Source: Ensifer adhaerens
GTDB lineage: Bacteria > Pseudomonadota > Alphaproteobacteria > Rhizobiales > Rhizobiaceae
Assembly (NCBI RefSeq): GCF_002007205.1
Contig: NZ_LAZS01000009.1
Location: 238,015-302,014, forward strand
Length of the DNA: 64,000 bases
Direction of reading: 5' to 3'
Shown: positions 8,398 through 16,997 of the stretch, piece after piece
How positions within the stretch are numbered: position 1 is the stretch's first letter
Layout of the letters: each line of letters opens with the position of its first letter
Position numbers and translations under genes: made by a program
Notes under the pieces: generated by a model
The model's input: only the letters and a program-made list of their open reading frames with translations
Database searches by the model: none
What the model was told of the DNA's origin: nothing

Positions 8398-9438
8398 ATG
8401 ACAAAGTTTAAGCTCGAATACATCTGGCTCGACGGTTACAAGCCCACCCCGAACCTGCGCGGCAAGACCCTGATCAAGGAATTCGACGCTTTTCCGCAGC
8501 TTGAGCAGCTGCCGCTTTGGGGCTTTGATGGTTCCTCGACGATGCAGGCCGAAGGCAGCAGCTCGGACTGCGTGCTGAAGCCGGTTGCCGTCTATCCGGA
8601 TCCGGAGCGCAAGAACGGCGTTCTCGTCCTCTGCGAAGTCATGATGCCCGATGCCAAGACGCCGCATCCGACCAACACCCGCGCTTCGGTCCTCGATGAC
8701 GACGGCGCCTGGTTCGGCTTCGAGCAGGAGTATTTCTTCTATCAGAACGGCCGCCCGCTCGGCTTCCCGGACGCCGGCTACCCCGCGCCGCAAGGTCCCT
8801 ACTACTGTGGCGTCGGCTTCGGCAACGTCGGCGACGTGGCGCGCAAGATCGTCGAAGAGCACCTCGACATCTGCCTGGCTGCCGGCATCAACCATGAAGG
8901 CATCAACGCCGAAGTCGCCAAGGGCCAGTGGGAATTCCAGGTGTTCGGCAAGGGCTCGCGCAAGGCCGCCGACGAAATCTGGCTTGCCCGCTACCTGCTG
9001 CAGCGCCTGACGGAAAAGTACGGCATCGACGTCGAATACCACTGCAAGCCGCTCGGCGAAACCGACTGGAACGGCTCGGGCATGCACGCCAACTTCTCGA
9101 CCGCCTATATGCGCGAAGTCGGCGGCAAGGAATACTTCGAAGAGCTGATGGCTGCTTTCGCCGAGGCTCGCGCCGATCACATCGCCGTCTACGGCCCGGA
9201 CAACCACATGCGCCTGACCGGCAAGCACGAAACCGCTTCGATCCACCAGTTCAGCTATGGCGTGGCTGACCGTGGCGCGTCGATCCGCGTTCCGCACAGC
9301 TTCGTCAACAACGACTACAAGGGCTATCTCGAAGACCGCCGCCCGAACTCCAAGGGCGACCCCTACCAGATCGCCTCGCAGATCCTGAAGACGATTTCCA
9401 AGGTCCCGACCGACGTCGAAAAGCGCGAAGCCGCCTGA
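8398..9438 (+). CDS. glnII: Glutamine synthetase, eukaryotic-type GSII
   Basis: A 346-residue cytoplasmic ligase that makes glutamine from glutamate, ammonia and ATP. Length and motifs are those of GSII rather than the 470-residue GSI: WGFDGSSTMQAEGSSSD (about residue 42), the ATP/glutamate site NGSGMHANFST (about 224), and TGKHETASIHQFSYGVADRG (about 276). No adenylylation loop is present, as expected for GSII. It is monocistronic, with a sigma-54 promoter upstream and a strong terminator downstream. Many rhizobia use GSII under nitrogen limitation. Confidence 0.97.
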   Translation: MTKFKLEYIWLDGYKPTPNLRGKTLIKEFDAFPQLEQLPLWGFDGSSTMQAEGSSSDCVLKPVAVYPDPERKNGVLVLCEVMMPDAKTPHPTNTRASVLDDDGAWFGFEQEYFFYQNGRPLGFPDAGYPAPQGPYYCGVGFGNVGDVARKIVEEHLDICLAAGINHEGINAEVAKGQWEFQVFGKGSRKAADEIWLARYLLQRLTEKYGIDVEYHCKPLGETDWNGSGMHANFSTAYMREVGGKEYFEELMAAFAEARADHIAVYGPDNHMRLTGKHETASIHQFSYGVADRGASIRVPHSFVNNDYKGYLEDRRPNSKGDPYQIASQILKTISKVPTDVEKREAA

Positions 9439-9505
9439 TTTTCGAGCCCGGCGCGCGTGAGGGCGCCGGGCCAAATCGACGGGGTTGCGCTTTTCGCGAC
9501 CAACA

Positions 9506-9538
9506 AAAAAACGCCCCGCGGTTTGCGGGGCGTTTTTT
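9506..9538. terminator. Bidirectional rho-independent terminator after glnII
   Basis: A 14-base-pair stem with arms AAAAAACGCCCCGC (9506-9519) and GCGGGGCGTTTTTT (9525-9538) and loop GGTTT. The A-tract and T-tract make it functional on both strands, so it can end glnII (plus) and the importer operon (minus) that converge here. Confidence 0.95.
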
Positions 9539-9561
9539 GTTTGACGCTATCGGCAGGCGGT

Positions 9562-10470
9562 TCAGGCCGCGCGCACGAAATGATCGGGCCCTACCTCGCG
9601 GACCGTCTCCTGCGTCGCGGCCGAGCGGCGGCGGGTTTCATCCGCTTCCGCGGAACTGACCTGCGCGTTCGGATCGTCGAAGCGGATGTCCGGATCGGGC
9701 ACCGCCGAAAGCAGCAGCTTGGTATAGGGATGGGCCGGGTTGTCGATGACCTTGCCGGTGTTGCCCCATTCGACGATCTGGCCTGCATACATCACCGCGA
9801 TATCCTCGGCGACATAGCGGGCGGTCGCGATGTCGTGGGTGATGTAGAGCAGGCCGAGGTTCATGTCGCGCTTCATTTCGCTCAAGAGATTGAGCACGCC
9901 GAGCCGCACGGAAACGTCGAGCATCGAGGTCGGCTCGTCGGCGACGATGACCTCGGGCTTGGCCGCGAGCGCCCGAGCGATGTTGACGCGCTGGCGCTGG
10001 CCGCCGGAGAGCTCGTGCGGGTACTTCGGCGCGACGATTTCAGGATCGAGCTTCACCTGCCGAAGCAGGGCCCTGATCTCTTCGTCGACCGCCGCACCCC
10101 TGATGTCAGCACGATGCAGCATCAGCGGCCGCTTCAGGTGGTAGGCGATGGTGTGGGCCGGATTGAGCGAAGCGAAGGGATCCTGGAAGATCATCTGAAC
10201 CGAGCGGCGATAGTCGGCGATTTCCCTGGCACCGGCCGCGTCGACGGGCTTGCCCTTGTAGAGCAGCCGTCCTTCGCTCGGCTCGTATTCGCGCATGGCG
10301 ATGCGGGCGCAGGTGGTCTTGCCGCTGCCGGACTCGCCGACCACGGCAAGTGCCCGCCCGGCATGCAGCGAGAACGAGATAGAACGCGCGGCGCGCACGG
10401 CGCCCGGGCCATTGCCGAAGGTCTTGCTGACCTTGTCGAGCGTCAGAATGGGTGCGGACATGCCGGTCAT
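9562..10470 (-). CDS. Opp/Dpp-type ABC importer, ATP-binding protein (OppF-like)
   Basis: A 302-residue ABC ATPase. It has Walker A VGESGSGKTT (about residue 44), the signature LSGGQRQRVNIARAL (about 154), Walker B VIVADEPTSMLD, and the switch His in YITHDIAT. The C-terminal region after NPAHPYTKLLLSAVP is the oligopeptide-ABC extension. It energises uptake across the inner membrane with its OppD-like partner. Its ATG overlaps that partner's stop (ATGA, 10467-10470). It is the last gene of an operon that starts with GNAT and nagZ, so the imported ligand is probably an amino-sugar oligomer or muropeptide. Confidence 0.92.
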   Translation of the reverse strand: MTGMSAPILTLDKVSKTFGNGPGAVRAARSISFSLHAGRALAVVGESGSGKTTCARIAMREYEPSEGRLLYKGKPVDAAGAREIADYRRSVQMIFQDPFASLNPAHTIAYHLKRPLMLHRADIRGAAVDEEIRALLRQVKLDPEIVAPKYPHELSGGQRQRVNIARALAAKPEVIVADEPTSMLDVSVRLGVLNLLSEMKRDMNLGLLYITHDIATARYVAEDIAVMYAGQIVEWGNTGKVIDNPAHPYTKLLLSAVPDPDIRFDDPNAQVSSAEADETRRRSAATQETVREVGPDHFVRAA

Positions 10471-11270
10471 CGAAGAACGCCTCCGTGCAGCGAGGGGAAG
10501 GAGGCCCAGAGCTTTTTCGTGTAGTCGTGCTCCGGTGTCCGGTAGATGGCGTCGGCAGTGCCCTGTTCGACCAGCTTACCGCCGAGCATGATGCCGATGC
10601 GGTCGCAGAACTGCACCATCAGCCCAAGATCGTGGGTGATGAAGAGCACGGCAAAGCCGAGCTTGCGGCGGAGTTCGTTGATCCGCTGCAGGATTTCGCG
10701 CTGCACGACGACGTCGAGCGCCGTCGTTGGCTCGTCCATGACGATCAGCCGCGGATCGAGCGCCAGGCAGATGGCGATCACGATGCGCTGGCGCATGCCG
10801 CCGGAAAACTGATGCGGATAGTCGCGCATGCGGTCCGGCGAGATATCGACGAGCTTGAGCATCTCGGCGGTTCGGTCGCGCGCCTGCGCGCGGGTGATGC
10901 GCTTATGCGTCCTCAGCACGTCGTAGAACTGCTGCTCGATCCGCAGGACCGGGTTCAGCGAATTCATCGCGCTCTGGAACACCATCGCCACTTCGCGCCA
11001 GCGGAAGTCGGCGAGATCCCTCTGGTCGAGGTCGAGCACATTGCGGCCATCGAGCAGGATCGCGCTTTCCTTGCGGATCAGCGCCGGCGGCTTGTGCAGC
11101 CGGCTGATGGCAAAGGCGATCGTGCTCTTGCCGCAGCCGCTCTCGCCGGCAAGGCCGAAGACCTCGCCAGGGGCAACGTCGAAGCTGACATTGTCGACGG
11201 CGCGGAAGTCGTCGGTCTCCCCAATGTAGTCAATGGTCAGGTTCTTGACCGAAAGCAGAGGTGCGGTCAC
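10467..11270 (-). CDS. Opp/Dpp-type ABC importer, ATP-binding protein (OppD-like)
   Basis: A 267-residue ABC ATPase. It has Walker A GLAGESGCGKST, signature FSGGMRQRIVIAICLAL, Walker B IVMDEPTTALD and His switch FITHDLGLM. The start is the GTG at 11270, whose GTGA overlaps the stop of the upstream permease. A longer upstream open frame is antisense noise within that permease. At 267 residues it is shorter than many OppD proteins (about 320), because the C-terminal extension ends soon after TPEHDYTKKLWASFPSL. It forms a heterodimer with the adjacent OppF-like protein. Confidence 0.92.
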   Translation of the reverse strand: MTAPLLSVKNLTIDYIGETDDFRAVDNVSFDVAPGEVFGLAGESGCGKSTIAFAISRLHKPPALIRKESAILLDGRNVLDLDQRDLADFRWREVAMVFQSAMNSLNPVLRIEQQFYDVLRTHKRITRAQARDRTAEMLKLVDISPDRMRDYPHQFSGGMRQRIVIAICLALDPRLIVMDEPTTALDVVVQREILQRINELRRKLGFAVLFITHDLGLMVQFCDRIGIMLGGKLVEQGTADAIYRTPEHDYTKKLWASFPSLHGGVLR

Positions 11271-12157
11271 AGGCGGCCCTCCCCGGAGCGGATAAGGGCA
11301 GACCAGCGGCCGAGCCGGTTGCCGGTGCGAAGCCGCGGATTGGCGATCTCGTCGACGGCGAAGTTGAGCAGCGACAGGCCGATGCCGAGGAAGGCGAGTG
11401 CGAAGCACGGCGTCAGGATGTCCCACCAGGCGCCGACCGAAAGGGCAGACGCCTTCTGCGCCGCATAGAGCATCGTGCCCCAGGAAACGACCTTGGGATC
11501 GCCGAGGCCCAGGAACTCGAGCGTCGCCTGGGTGATGATCGCGAAGATCACACTGCCGATGAAGTTGATGCCGACGATAGAGATGAGGTTGGGGAAGATC
11601 TCGAAGGTCATGATGCGCCAGCGGGGCTCGCCCATCATCTCGGCGGACTTCACATAGTCCTTCTGTTTGACCGACAGCGTCTCTGCGCGGGTGACGCGGG
11701 CACCCCAGGCCCAGGACGTGCAGCCGAGAATGAGCGCGATGACCCACGGGCTTGCCTGGCCGATGAAGGCGGCGAGCACGAGCAGCAGCGGCAGGTTCGG
11801 CACGACCAGCACCATGTTGGTGAAGAAGCTGATGACCTCGTCGATCTTGCCGCCGCGATAGCCGGCGATGATGCCGAGTGCTGTGCCAACAATGGTGATG
11901 AGAAGCCCGGCGCCGAAGCCGACGGCGAGCGACGTGCGTGCGCCGTAGATGAGGCGGGCGAAGACGTCCTGGCCGATACGGGTGGTACCGAGCCAGTGCT
12001 CGAGCGACGGTGACTGATGCGGCCGTCCGACGCGCGCGCCCGGGTCATAGGAGGTCAACAAGGGGGCTGCGATCGCGACAGCCAAGATGAATGCTACGAT
12101 CAGCGCCCCGACCATGGCCTTGCGGTTGTGGATGAGCGGAAAGGAGGAGGTCTTCAT
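11267..12157 (-). CDS. Opp/Dpp-type ABC importer, permease (OppC-like)
   Basis: A 296-residue inner-membrane permease. After a short cytoplasmic N-terminus (MKTSSFPLIHNRKAMVGALI) there are about six helices and the binding-protein-dependent transport signature near residue 200 (EMMGEPRWRIMTFEIFPNLI), which carries the coupling helix. An early periplasmic loop contains GTTRIGQDVFARLIYGARTS, a hallmark of OppC/DppC. It is one base downstream of the OppB-like permease stop and overlaps the next ATPase gene. Confidence 0.92.
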   Translation of the reverse strand: MKTSSFPLIHNRKAMVGALIVAFILAVAIAAPLLTSYDPGARVGRPHQSPSLEHWLGTTRIGQDVFARLIYGARTSLAVGFGAGLLITIVGTALGIIAGYRGGKIDEVISFFTNMVLVVPNLPLLLVLAAFIGQASPWVIALILGCTSWAWGARVTRAETLSVKQKDYVKSAEMMGEPRWRIMTFEIFPNLISIVGINFIGSVIFAIITQATLEFLGLGDPKVVSWGTMLYAAQKASALSVGAWWDILTPCFALAFLGIGLSLLNFAVDEIANPRLRTGNRLGRWSALIRSGEGRL

Positions 12158-12158
12158 A

Positions 12159-13136
12159 TCACGCCCTCTTCAGTCGCGGGTCGAGCAGCACGTAGCTGAC
12201 ATCGACGACGAAATTGGCGATGAGCATGGTGGCGGTCATGATCAAGAGCTGTCCCTGGATGACGGGGTAATCGCGGGCGAGGATCGCCTGGTAGAGGATG
12301 TTGCCGAGGCCGGGATAGTTGAACACCACCTCGGTGACCAGCGAACCGCCGAGCACCGTGCCGATGGCGATGGCAAGGCTCGATACGGTCGGCAGCAGCG
12401 CGTTGCGGGCGGCATACCAGAGCATAACGCGGCTGTCGGACAGCCCCTTGGCGCGGGCCATGACGATGTAGTCCTCGCCGAGCAGGTTGATCATGTTGTT
12501 GCGCATGGTCACAGCGAAGCCGCCGGTCAGGACGGCGCAGAGCGTCAGCATCGGCAGGATGCCGTGATAGAGCACGCTGCCGAGATATTCGAAGGTGAAG
12601 GCCGGATCGAGCGCCGGGTCGGCGGAGTAGCCGGTCGGGAACCAGCCGAGCGTGAAGCCGAAGGTGAAGACGACGATCAGCGAAGTGACGACGGCCGGCA
12701 CCGACGTGGCAAAGATCGCGCCGACGGAAACGATGACGTCGAAGAGGCTGCCGCGCCGCCAGGCGGCGAGAATGCCGAGGAAGGTGCCGAGCGCGAAGCT
12801 GACGATGGTGGCCGTGCCCATCAGGCCGACGGTCCAGATCAGCGCATTGCCGAGCACTGTCGTCACCGGCAGTGGGAAATATTTGATCGAGCGGCCGAGG
12901 TCGCCGCTGAAGATGCTGCCGAGATAGGTGAGGTACTGCTGCCAGAGCGGGCCGTCGACGAAGCCGAAGGTGAGTTTCAGGGCCTGCAGGCTTTCGGGCG
13001 GCAACTCGGCGCCGGCGCTCGAAAACATGATCTGCACCGGGTCGCCGGGCATCAGCCGCGGCAGGAAGAAGTTGATCGTCGCCGCCGCGACGAAGGCCGC
13101 CAGGTAGAAGCAGAGGCGGCGTAGCAGAAAGGCCAT
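12159..13136 (-). CDS. Opp/Dpp-type ABC importer, permease (OppB-like)
   Basis: A 325-residue permease with one N-terminal helix (about residues 10-30) separated from five further helices by a long periplasmic segment. The EAA-like coupling segment reads MARAKGLSDSRVMLWYAARN (about residue 224). ATG 13136 was preferred over 13148 because GGAG lies 8 bases before it. It pairs with the OppC-like permease to make the membrane channel. A long stem-loop separates it from the binding-protein gene upstream. Confidence 0.9.
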   Translation of the reverse strand: MAFLLRRLCFYLAAFVAAATINFFLPRLMPGDPVQIMFSSAGAELPPESLQALKLTFGFVDGPLWQQYLTYLGSIFSGDLGRSIKYFPLPVTTVLGNALIWTVGLMGTATIVSFALGTFLGILAAWRRGSLFDVIVSVGAIFATSVPAVVTSLIVVFTFGFTLGWFPTGYSADPALDPAFTFEYLGSVLYHGILPMLTLCAVLTGGFAVTMRNNMINLLGEDYIVMARAKGLSDSRVMLWYAARNALLPTVSSLAIAIGTVLGGSLVTEVVFNYPGLGNILYQAILARDYPVIQGQLLIMTATMLIANFVVDVSYVLLDPRLKRA

Positions 13137-13273
13137 CGGGAACTCCATCGACTGCGGCCGCCGCAGAGGGCGTCAGGCGGCAGGGCTGTCTTCTTGTCAG
13201 ATCGTCTTCAGGGCAGGCCCCAGGACGACCGGGTGGCGGACGAAGGCCGGCCGCCACAGTTGCCGGATCACGA

Positions 13274-13313
13274 CATGGTGCCCTCGCGGAACATCGTCTG
13301 CGAGGGCACCATG
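13274..13313 (-). other. Long perfect stem-loop between binding-protein and permease genes
   Basis: Perfect 14-base arms CATGGTGCCCTCGC (13274-13287) and its complement (13300-13313), with a 12-base loop. It follows the binding-protein stop by 13 bases on the minus strand and has no T-run. It probably stabilises the upstream mRNA or attenuates read-through, giving more binding protein than permease. Confidence 0.75.
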
Positions 13314-13325
13314 CCTGCGATCGCG

Positions 13326-14975
13326 TTACTTCACCGGTTCAAGCGCCAGCAGGTGCAGGAGACGCGCCGGGTTGTTGCGGGTGATCGACGGATTGACGAA
13401 GGGGTTTTCCGCCGTCGCCCAGCCCTTGAAGCGCTTGGTGTTGTACTGGTACCAGTTCGGGTTGTTGAACACCGGCATCATGGGCATGTTTTCGGCGACG
13501 ATGCGCTGCGCCTTGTTCATCGCTTCCTTCTGCTTGGCAGGGTCGGCGGTCTGGGTGAACTCGGTCAGAAGCGCTTCGACTTCCGGGCTGAACCAGCGCT
13601 GCGAGGTAAAGCGGGTCTTGCCCTTGTCCGATGCGCTGAAGGCGCGCTTGTAGGGGTAGTAGGGCGAGGCCGATGCCGGCAGGCTGTTGATCGCCGCGTC
13701 GAAGGTGCCGTTGATCAGGTTGCCGGTCCAGACGGCTTCCTCCGGCGTTTCGATCTTGGCATCGAGGCCGACGGCCTGCAGGCCCTCGACGGCGATCGTC
13801 ACCGTGTCGATCCAGTCGGTCCAGGAGCTCGGTACGATGATCGAGAAGGAGATCTTGCTGCCGTCCGGATTGTCACGGAAGCCGTCGCCGTCCTTGTCGG
13901 CATAGCCGGCCTCGTCGAGCAGCGCCTTGGCGGCATCCGCGTCGTACTTGCCGTATTTCCCGAAATCGGCGGCGACCGACGGATCGGCCCAACTCTTGTA
14001 GAGTTCGCCCATGCCGGCCGGATCTTCGTTGAGCGTCGGATAGCCGTAGCCGGCGACGTCGACCATGGTGCCGCGGTCAAGCGCCATCGAGGCAGCGCGC
14101 CGGAACTTCACGTCGTTGAAGGCCTTGCGGTTGTTTTCGTTCGCGGTTTCCTGGTTGAACAGGAAGGCGACCATGCTGCTCGGCGAATACCAGAAGTGGA
14201 AGTGCTCCGGATCCTTGGCGACATAGACGTTCTCGATGTCGGGGATGAAGGAAACGCCCCAGTCGAGCGTGCCCGACGCGGTCGCCGTCAGGATCTGGTT
14301 GTTGTCGGCCAGCTGCGGGAAGCGCACGCAGTCGACCTTGAGCGTTGCCGCGTCCCAATAGTGCGGGTTGCGGCACTGGTCGTAGGTCTGGCCGGTGAAG
14401 CGCGGGATTTCGGTCAGCGGACCGCTGCCGACGGGCGTCTCGTTGGCGAAGGTGACCGGCTCGCCGATGTCCTTCCAGACATGCTCGGGCACGATCGGCA
14501 GCTGCGCCAGCTGCTCGGCGGCAAGCGAGCTCGGATTGGCGAGCGTGAAGCGGACGGTCTCACCGTCAACGGCTTCGACGCCGGTGATGAAGGTCCAGAT
14601 GCTGACGAAGTCGAGCGCCGGGAACTTCTTCAGGTAGTCGTAGGTGAACTTGACATCGGCCGCCGTCAGCGGCTTGCCGTCCGACCATTTCAGGTTCGGG
14701 CGGAGCTTGAACTCGATCGACTTCAGGTCGTCCGCAAGCTTGAAGCTTTCCGCCAGACGGAAGACCGGCTTGTTGCCGTCGAAGCGGTTGAAGACGACCA
14801 GCGGCTCGTAGATGAAGTCGAGCGTGCTCTGGCGCGCGGACGTCTGGTTGAACGGGTTGAAGTTGCGAACCCAGGTGGTCGCCGGTTCGATATTGGCAGT
14901 CAGCACGGACTGTGCGGCGGCCGGACCGGCGATGAGGGCGAGCGCGGTGGCGGCGCCGAGAAGCGATTTTTTCAC
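13326..14975 (-). CDS. ABC importer periplasmic binding protein, SBP family 5
   Basis: A 549-residue secreted binding protein. A signal peptide (MKKSLLGAATALALIAGPAA, cleaved after AAA-Q) precedes a family-5 (oligopeptide/nickel/disaccharide) solute-binding fold. Family landmarks are FKLRPNLKWSDGKPLTAADV (about residue 90) and the DADAAKALLDEAGYADKDGD repeat (about 340). The start is a GTG with AGGGGA upstream. It delivers ligand to the OppBCDF proteins encoded downstream. Family 5 includes carriers for peptides, opines, chito-oligosaccharides and muropeptides; nagZ immediately upstream points to GlcNAc-containing ligands. Confidence 0.9.
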   Translation of the reverse strand: MKKSLLGAATALALIAGPAAAQSVLTANIEPATTWVRNFNPFNQTSARQSTLDFIYEPLVVFNRFDGNKPVFRLAESFKLADDLKSIEFKLRPNLKWSDGKPLTAADVKFTYDYLKKFPALDFVSIWTFITGVEAVDGETVRFTLANPSSLAAEQLAQLPIVPEHVWKDIGEPVTFANETPVGSGPLTEIPRFTGQTYDQCRNPHYWDAATLKVDCVRFPQLADNNQILTATASGTLDWGVSFIPDIENVYVAKDPEHFHFWYSPSSMVAFLFNQETANENNRKAFNDVKFRRAASMALDRGTMVDVAGYGYPTLNEDPAGMGELYKSWADPSVAADFGKYGKYDADAAKALLDEAGYADKDGDGFRDNPDGSKISFSIIVPSSWTDWIDTVTIAVEGLQAVGLDAKIETPEEAVWTGNLINGTFDAAINSLPASASPYYPYKRAFSASDKGKTRFTSQRWFSPEVEALLTEFTQTADPAKQKEAMNKAQRIVAENMPMMPVFNNPNWYQYNTKRFKGWATAENPFVNPSITRNNPARLLHLLALEPVK

Positions 14976-15015
14976 GGTAGTTCCCCTTTTAGATCGCTAG
15001 GATTTCTTGTTTCGG

Positions 15016-16038
15016 TCAGGCGACGAGGGCGCTGTTGAAAATGTCCTCGACCTCGGCATGGGCTGCGCGCACGTCGACCTTCAGCGTGCCGAGGCGCGCC
15101 TTGCCTGCCGCGATGCGTTTCTGGGCGGCTTCAGTCAGCGGCCTTGCGGCCTTGGCTGCCGCTTCGCTTTCCGCGAGCGTGCCGTGGCTGTGCAGCGCAA
15201 TGTCGGAACCGGCATCGAGCACCTGGCGAACGCGTTCCGGCAGTGTGCCGCGCAGCGATTCCATGAAGATGCAGTCGGAGACGAGCACGCCGTCGTAACC
15301 CATGTTGTTGCGGATGACGTCGTGCATGACCGGCGAGATCGACGCCGGCAGATCCTTGTCGAAAGCCGAGTAGACGACGTGCGCTACCATGGCCCAGGGC
15401 GTGTCGCGCAACGCGACGAAGGGCTTGAAGTCGGTGGAGGTCAGCAATTCGCGCGAGGCGTCGACGACCGGGCGCTCCTTGTGCGAATCGCGCGTCGCGC
15501 GGCCATGGCCGGGGATGTGCTTCATGACAGGCATGTTGCCGGTTTCGAGCAGGCCGTCGACCACTTCGCGGCCGAGCGCTGCGATGAAGTCTGGATCGGC
15601 GCCGAACGAACGGGCGCCGATGACCGAACTCGTCGTCGAAAAGACGAGGTCGAGCACCGGCGAGCAGCCGCTTGAAAGACCCAGTTCCGTCATCATCGTG
15701 CCCATGGCCTGGCTCGACAGGCGCAGCGCCTTCTTGCCGAGGGCAAAATCGTGGCGGGCGAGCTCGGCGAATTCGCCGAAGGAGCGGAACAGCGGCCAGG
15801 GACCGGCATCGAGGTGCTGGACGCGGCCGCCCTCCTGGTCGGTGAAAACAGGGGCGTCTTCGCGGCCGACCGCTTCGCGGAAGCGTTCGATCAGAACCTT
15901 CGCCTGGTGCGGATCACGCAGGTTGCGGCGGCCGACGAAGAGGCCGAGCGGGTTGGTTTCGCGGAACAGGGCGAACTCGTCGTCCGAAAGCGTAGGGTTC
16001 GGAAGGCCGACAAAAAGGGCGAGGGGTGTCGAGGACAT
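15016..16038 (-). CDS. nagZ: Beta-N-acetylhexosaminidase, GH3 family (NagZ type)
   Basis: A 340-residue cytoplasmic glycosidase with no signal peptide, the length of NagZ. It removes terminal GlcNAc from muropeptides or chito-oligosaccharides. The NagZ loop is intact: KHIPGHGRATRDSHKERPVV carries the catalytic Asp184-x-His186 dyad, and the nucleophile is Asp255 in VLVSDCIFMES. The residue after the nucleophile is Cys where many NagZ proteins have a second Asp. ATG 16038 is preceded by GGAG; the longer upstream frame is antisense to the GNAT gene. It is 22 bases after the GNAT gene and 40 bases before the binding-protein gene, so one operon. Confidence 0.92.
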   Translation of the reverse strand: MSSTPLALFVGLPNPTLSDDEFALFRETNPLGLFVGRRNLRDPHQAKVLIERFREAVGREDAPVFTDQEGGRVQHLDAGPWPLFRSFGEFAELARHDFALGKKALRLSSQAMGTMMTELGLSSGCSPVLDLVFSTTSSVIGARSFGADPDFIAALGREVVDGLLETGNMPVMKHIPGHGRATRDSHKERPVVDASRELLTSTDFKPFVALRDTPWAMVAHVVYSAFDKDLPASISPVMHDVIRNNMGYDGVLVSDCIFMESLRGTLPERVRQVLDAGSDIALHSHGTLAESEAAAKAARPLTEAAQKRIAAGKARLGTLKVDVRAAHAEVEDIFNSALVA

Positions 16039-16060
16039 TGGGAGGCTCCGATACTGAGAA

Positions 16061-16540
16061 TTACTTGGAAGGGCGACGCAGCATGCCCTGGTAGATCCCC
16101 TTGTCCGGGGCGGGAATCGGCACGGCGCCGACGGTCTTTGCGTAGAAATCGACGGGGCCGGCATCGCCGATGAAGGCATAGGCGTGGCCAAGCGTCTTCA
16201 TGGTGTCGAGGCAGCCGGAAAGCAGGGCGACGCCGATGCCTTTGCCGCGGGTTGCGGGATCGACGCCGGTCGGGCCGAAGAAGCCGGGGGCGGTCGTGTC
16301 GTAGCAGGCGAAGCCGACGAGCTTGCCGTCATCAACCGCGATAAGACAGGCGACGGGCCTGCGCGTGAAGGCGACAGTCACCTCGCTCGCCCAGTTCTCG
16401 CTGAAATTCTCCCGCACCCAGTCGACGACCAGGCCCATTTCCGGCGGCAAGGCCGGACGGATCGTCACCTTGTCGGTTTCGGTTCTTCGCTTGAGTTCAC
16501 CGAGGATCGGCGCGTACAAGCTCACCAGCATGTCAGGCAT
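16061..16540 (-). CDS. GNAT-family N-acetyltransferase
   Basis: A 159-residue acetyltransferase. Its acetyl-CoA pyrophosphate loop is visible as FGPTGVDPATRGKGIGVALL (about residue 95), with a C-terminal strand YAFIGDAG and FYAKTVGA. ATG 16540 was chosen over 16621 because GGAGGAG lies just before it. It heads the nagZ/Opp-type operon, so it may acetylate an amino sugar or amino-sugar peptide released by NagZ. This is inference, as GNAT substrates are hard to predict. Confidence 0.8.
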   Translation of the reverse strand: MPDMLVSLYAPILGELKRRTETDKVTIRPALPPEMGLVVDWVRENFSENWASEVTVAFTRRPVACLIAVDDGKLVGFACYDTTAPGFFGPTGVDPATRGKGIGVALLSGCLDTMKTLGHAYAFIGDAGPVDFYAKTVGAVPIPAPDKGIYQGMLRRPSK

Positions 16541-16997
16541 GTGCTCCTCCACATATTCCTTTATTAAGGAATTGCTGCCTTTGTAATGCAATAGATGGAG
16601 CCAACGGGACTGGCTTGTCAATCGCCAATCGTCAGATTTGGGGGTCTATCTGCGTTTCGCAGGTCCGTGTGAAGGCCGCCGAAACGTTTCCACGGCCGTT
16701 CTCGGTGTGTGAAACCACTGCACGTTGCGTGGTCGCGGGTCGGGTACGGGGGAAAACGGCCGGGCAAACGCGCGAGCAGGTGCGCGGCTGCGGAAATTGC
16801 ACATTTGTACAACTTTGTTCTTGAGTTGTTCGAAGTATATTTTGATTTACAAAAACACTAACTGTCGATGGATGCGCTTATAGCGTGTGCCGGCCGAGAA
16901 TATTTCGACTATTTCGCGCGCGATCAAGTATTACTTGAGAATAAAAGTATCGTTTCCCGCTTGGGCGAGCCTGGTTTTCTGGCCCCGTGCCGACCGG
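16541..16997. promoter_or_regulatory. Upstream region of the GNAT-nagZ-Opp operon
   Basis: A 457-base gap without a credible gene, AT-rich between about 16790 and 16960. It must hold the promoter of the minus-strand operon that starts at 16540. Visible elements are the palindrome TTGTACAA (16805-16812) and a perfect 15-base palindrome TCAAGTA-T-TACTTGA (16924-16938). On the minus strand, TATACT overlapping about 16835-16840 could be a -10 box. No regulator gene adjoins. All of these are weak. Confidence 0.35.

Noticed and set aside
13194..15038. 614-codon open frame on the plus strand across the binding-protein gene
   Set aside because: Antisense shadow of the family-5 binding protein (signal peptide and domain motifs are on the minus strand). 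The predicted protein is Arg/Gly/Val-rich with no recognisable domain.
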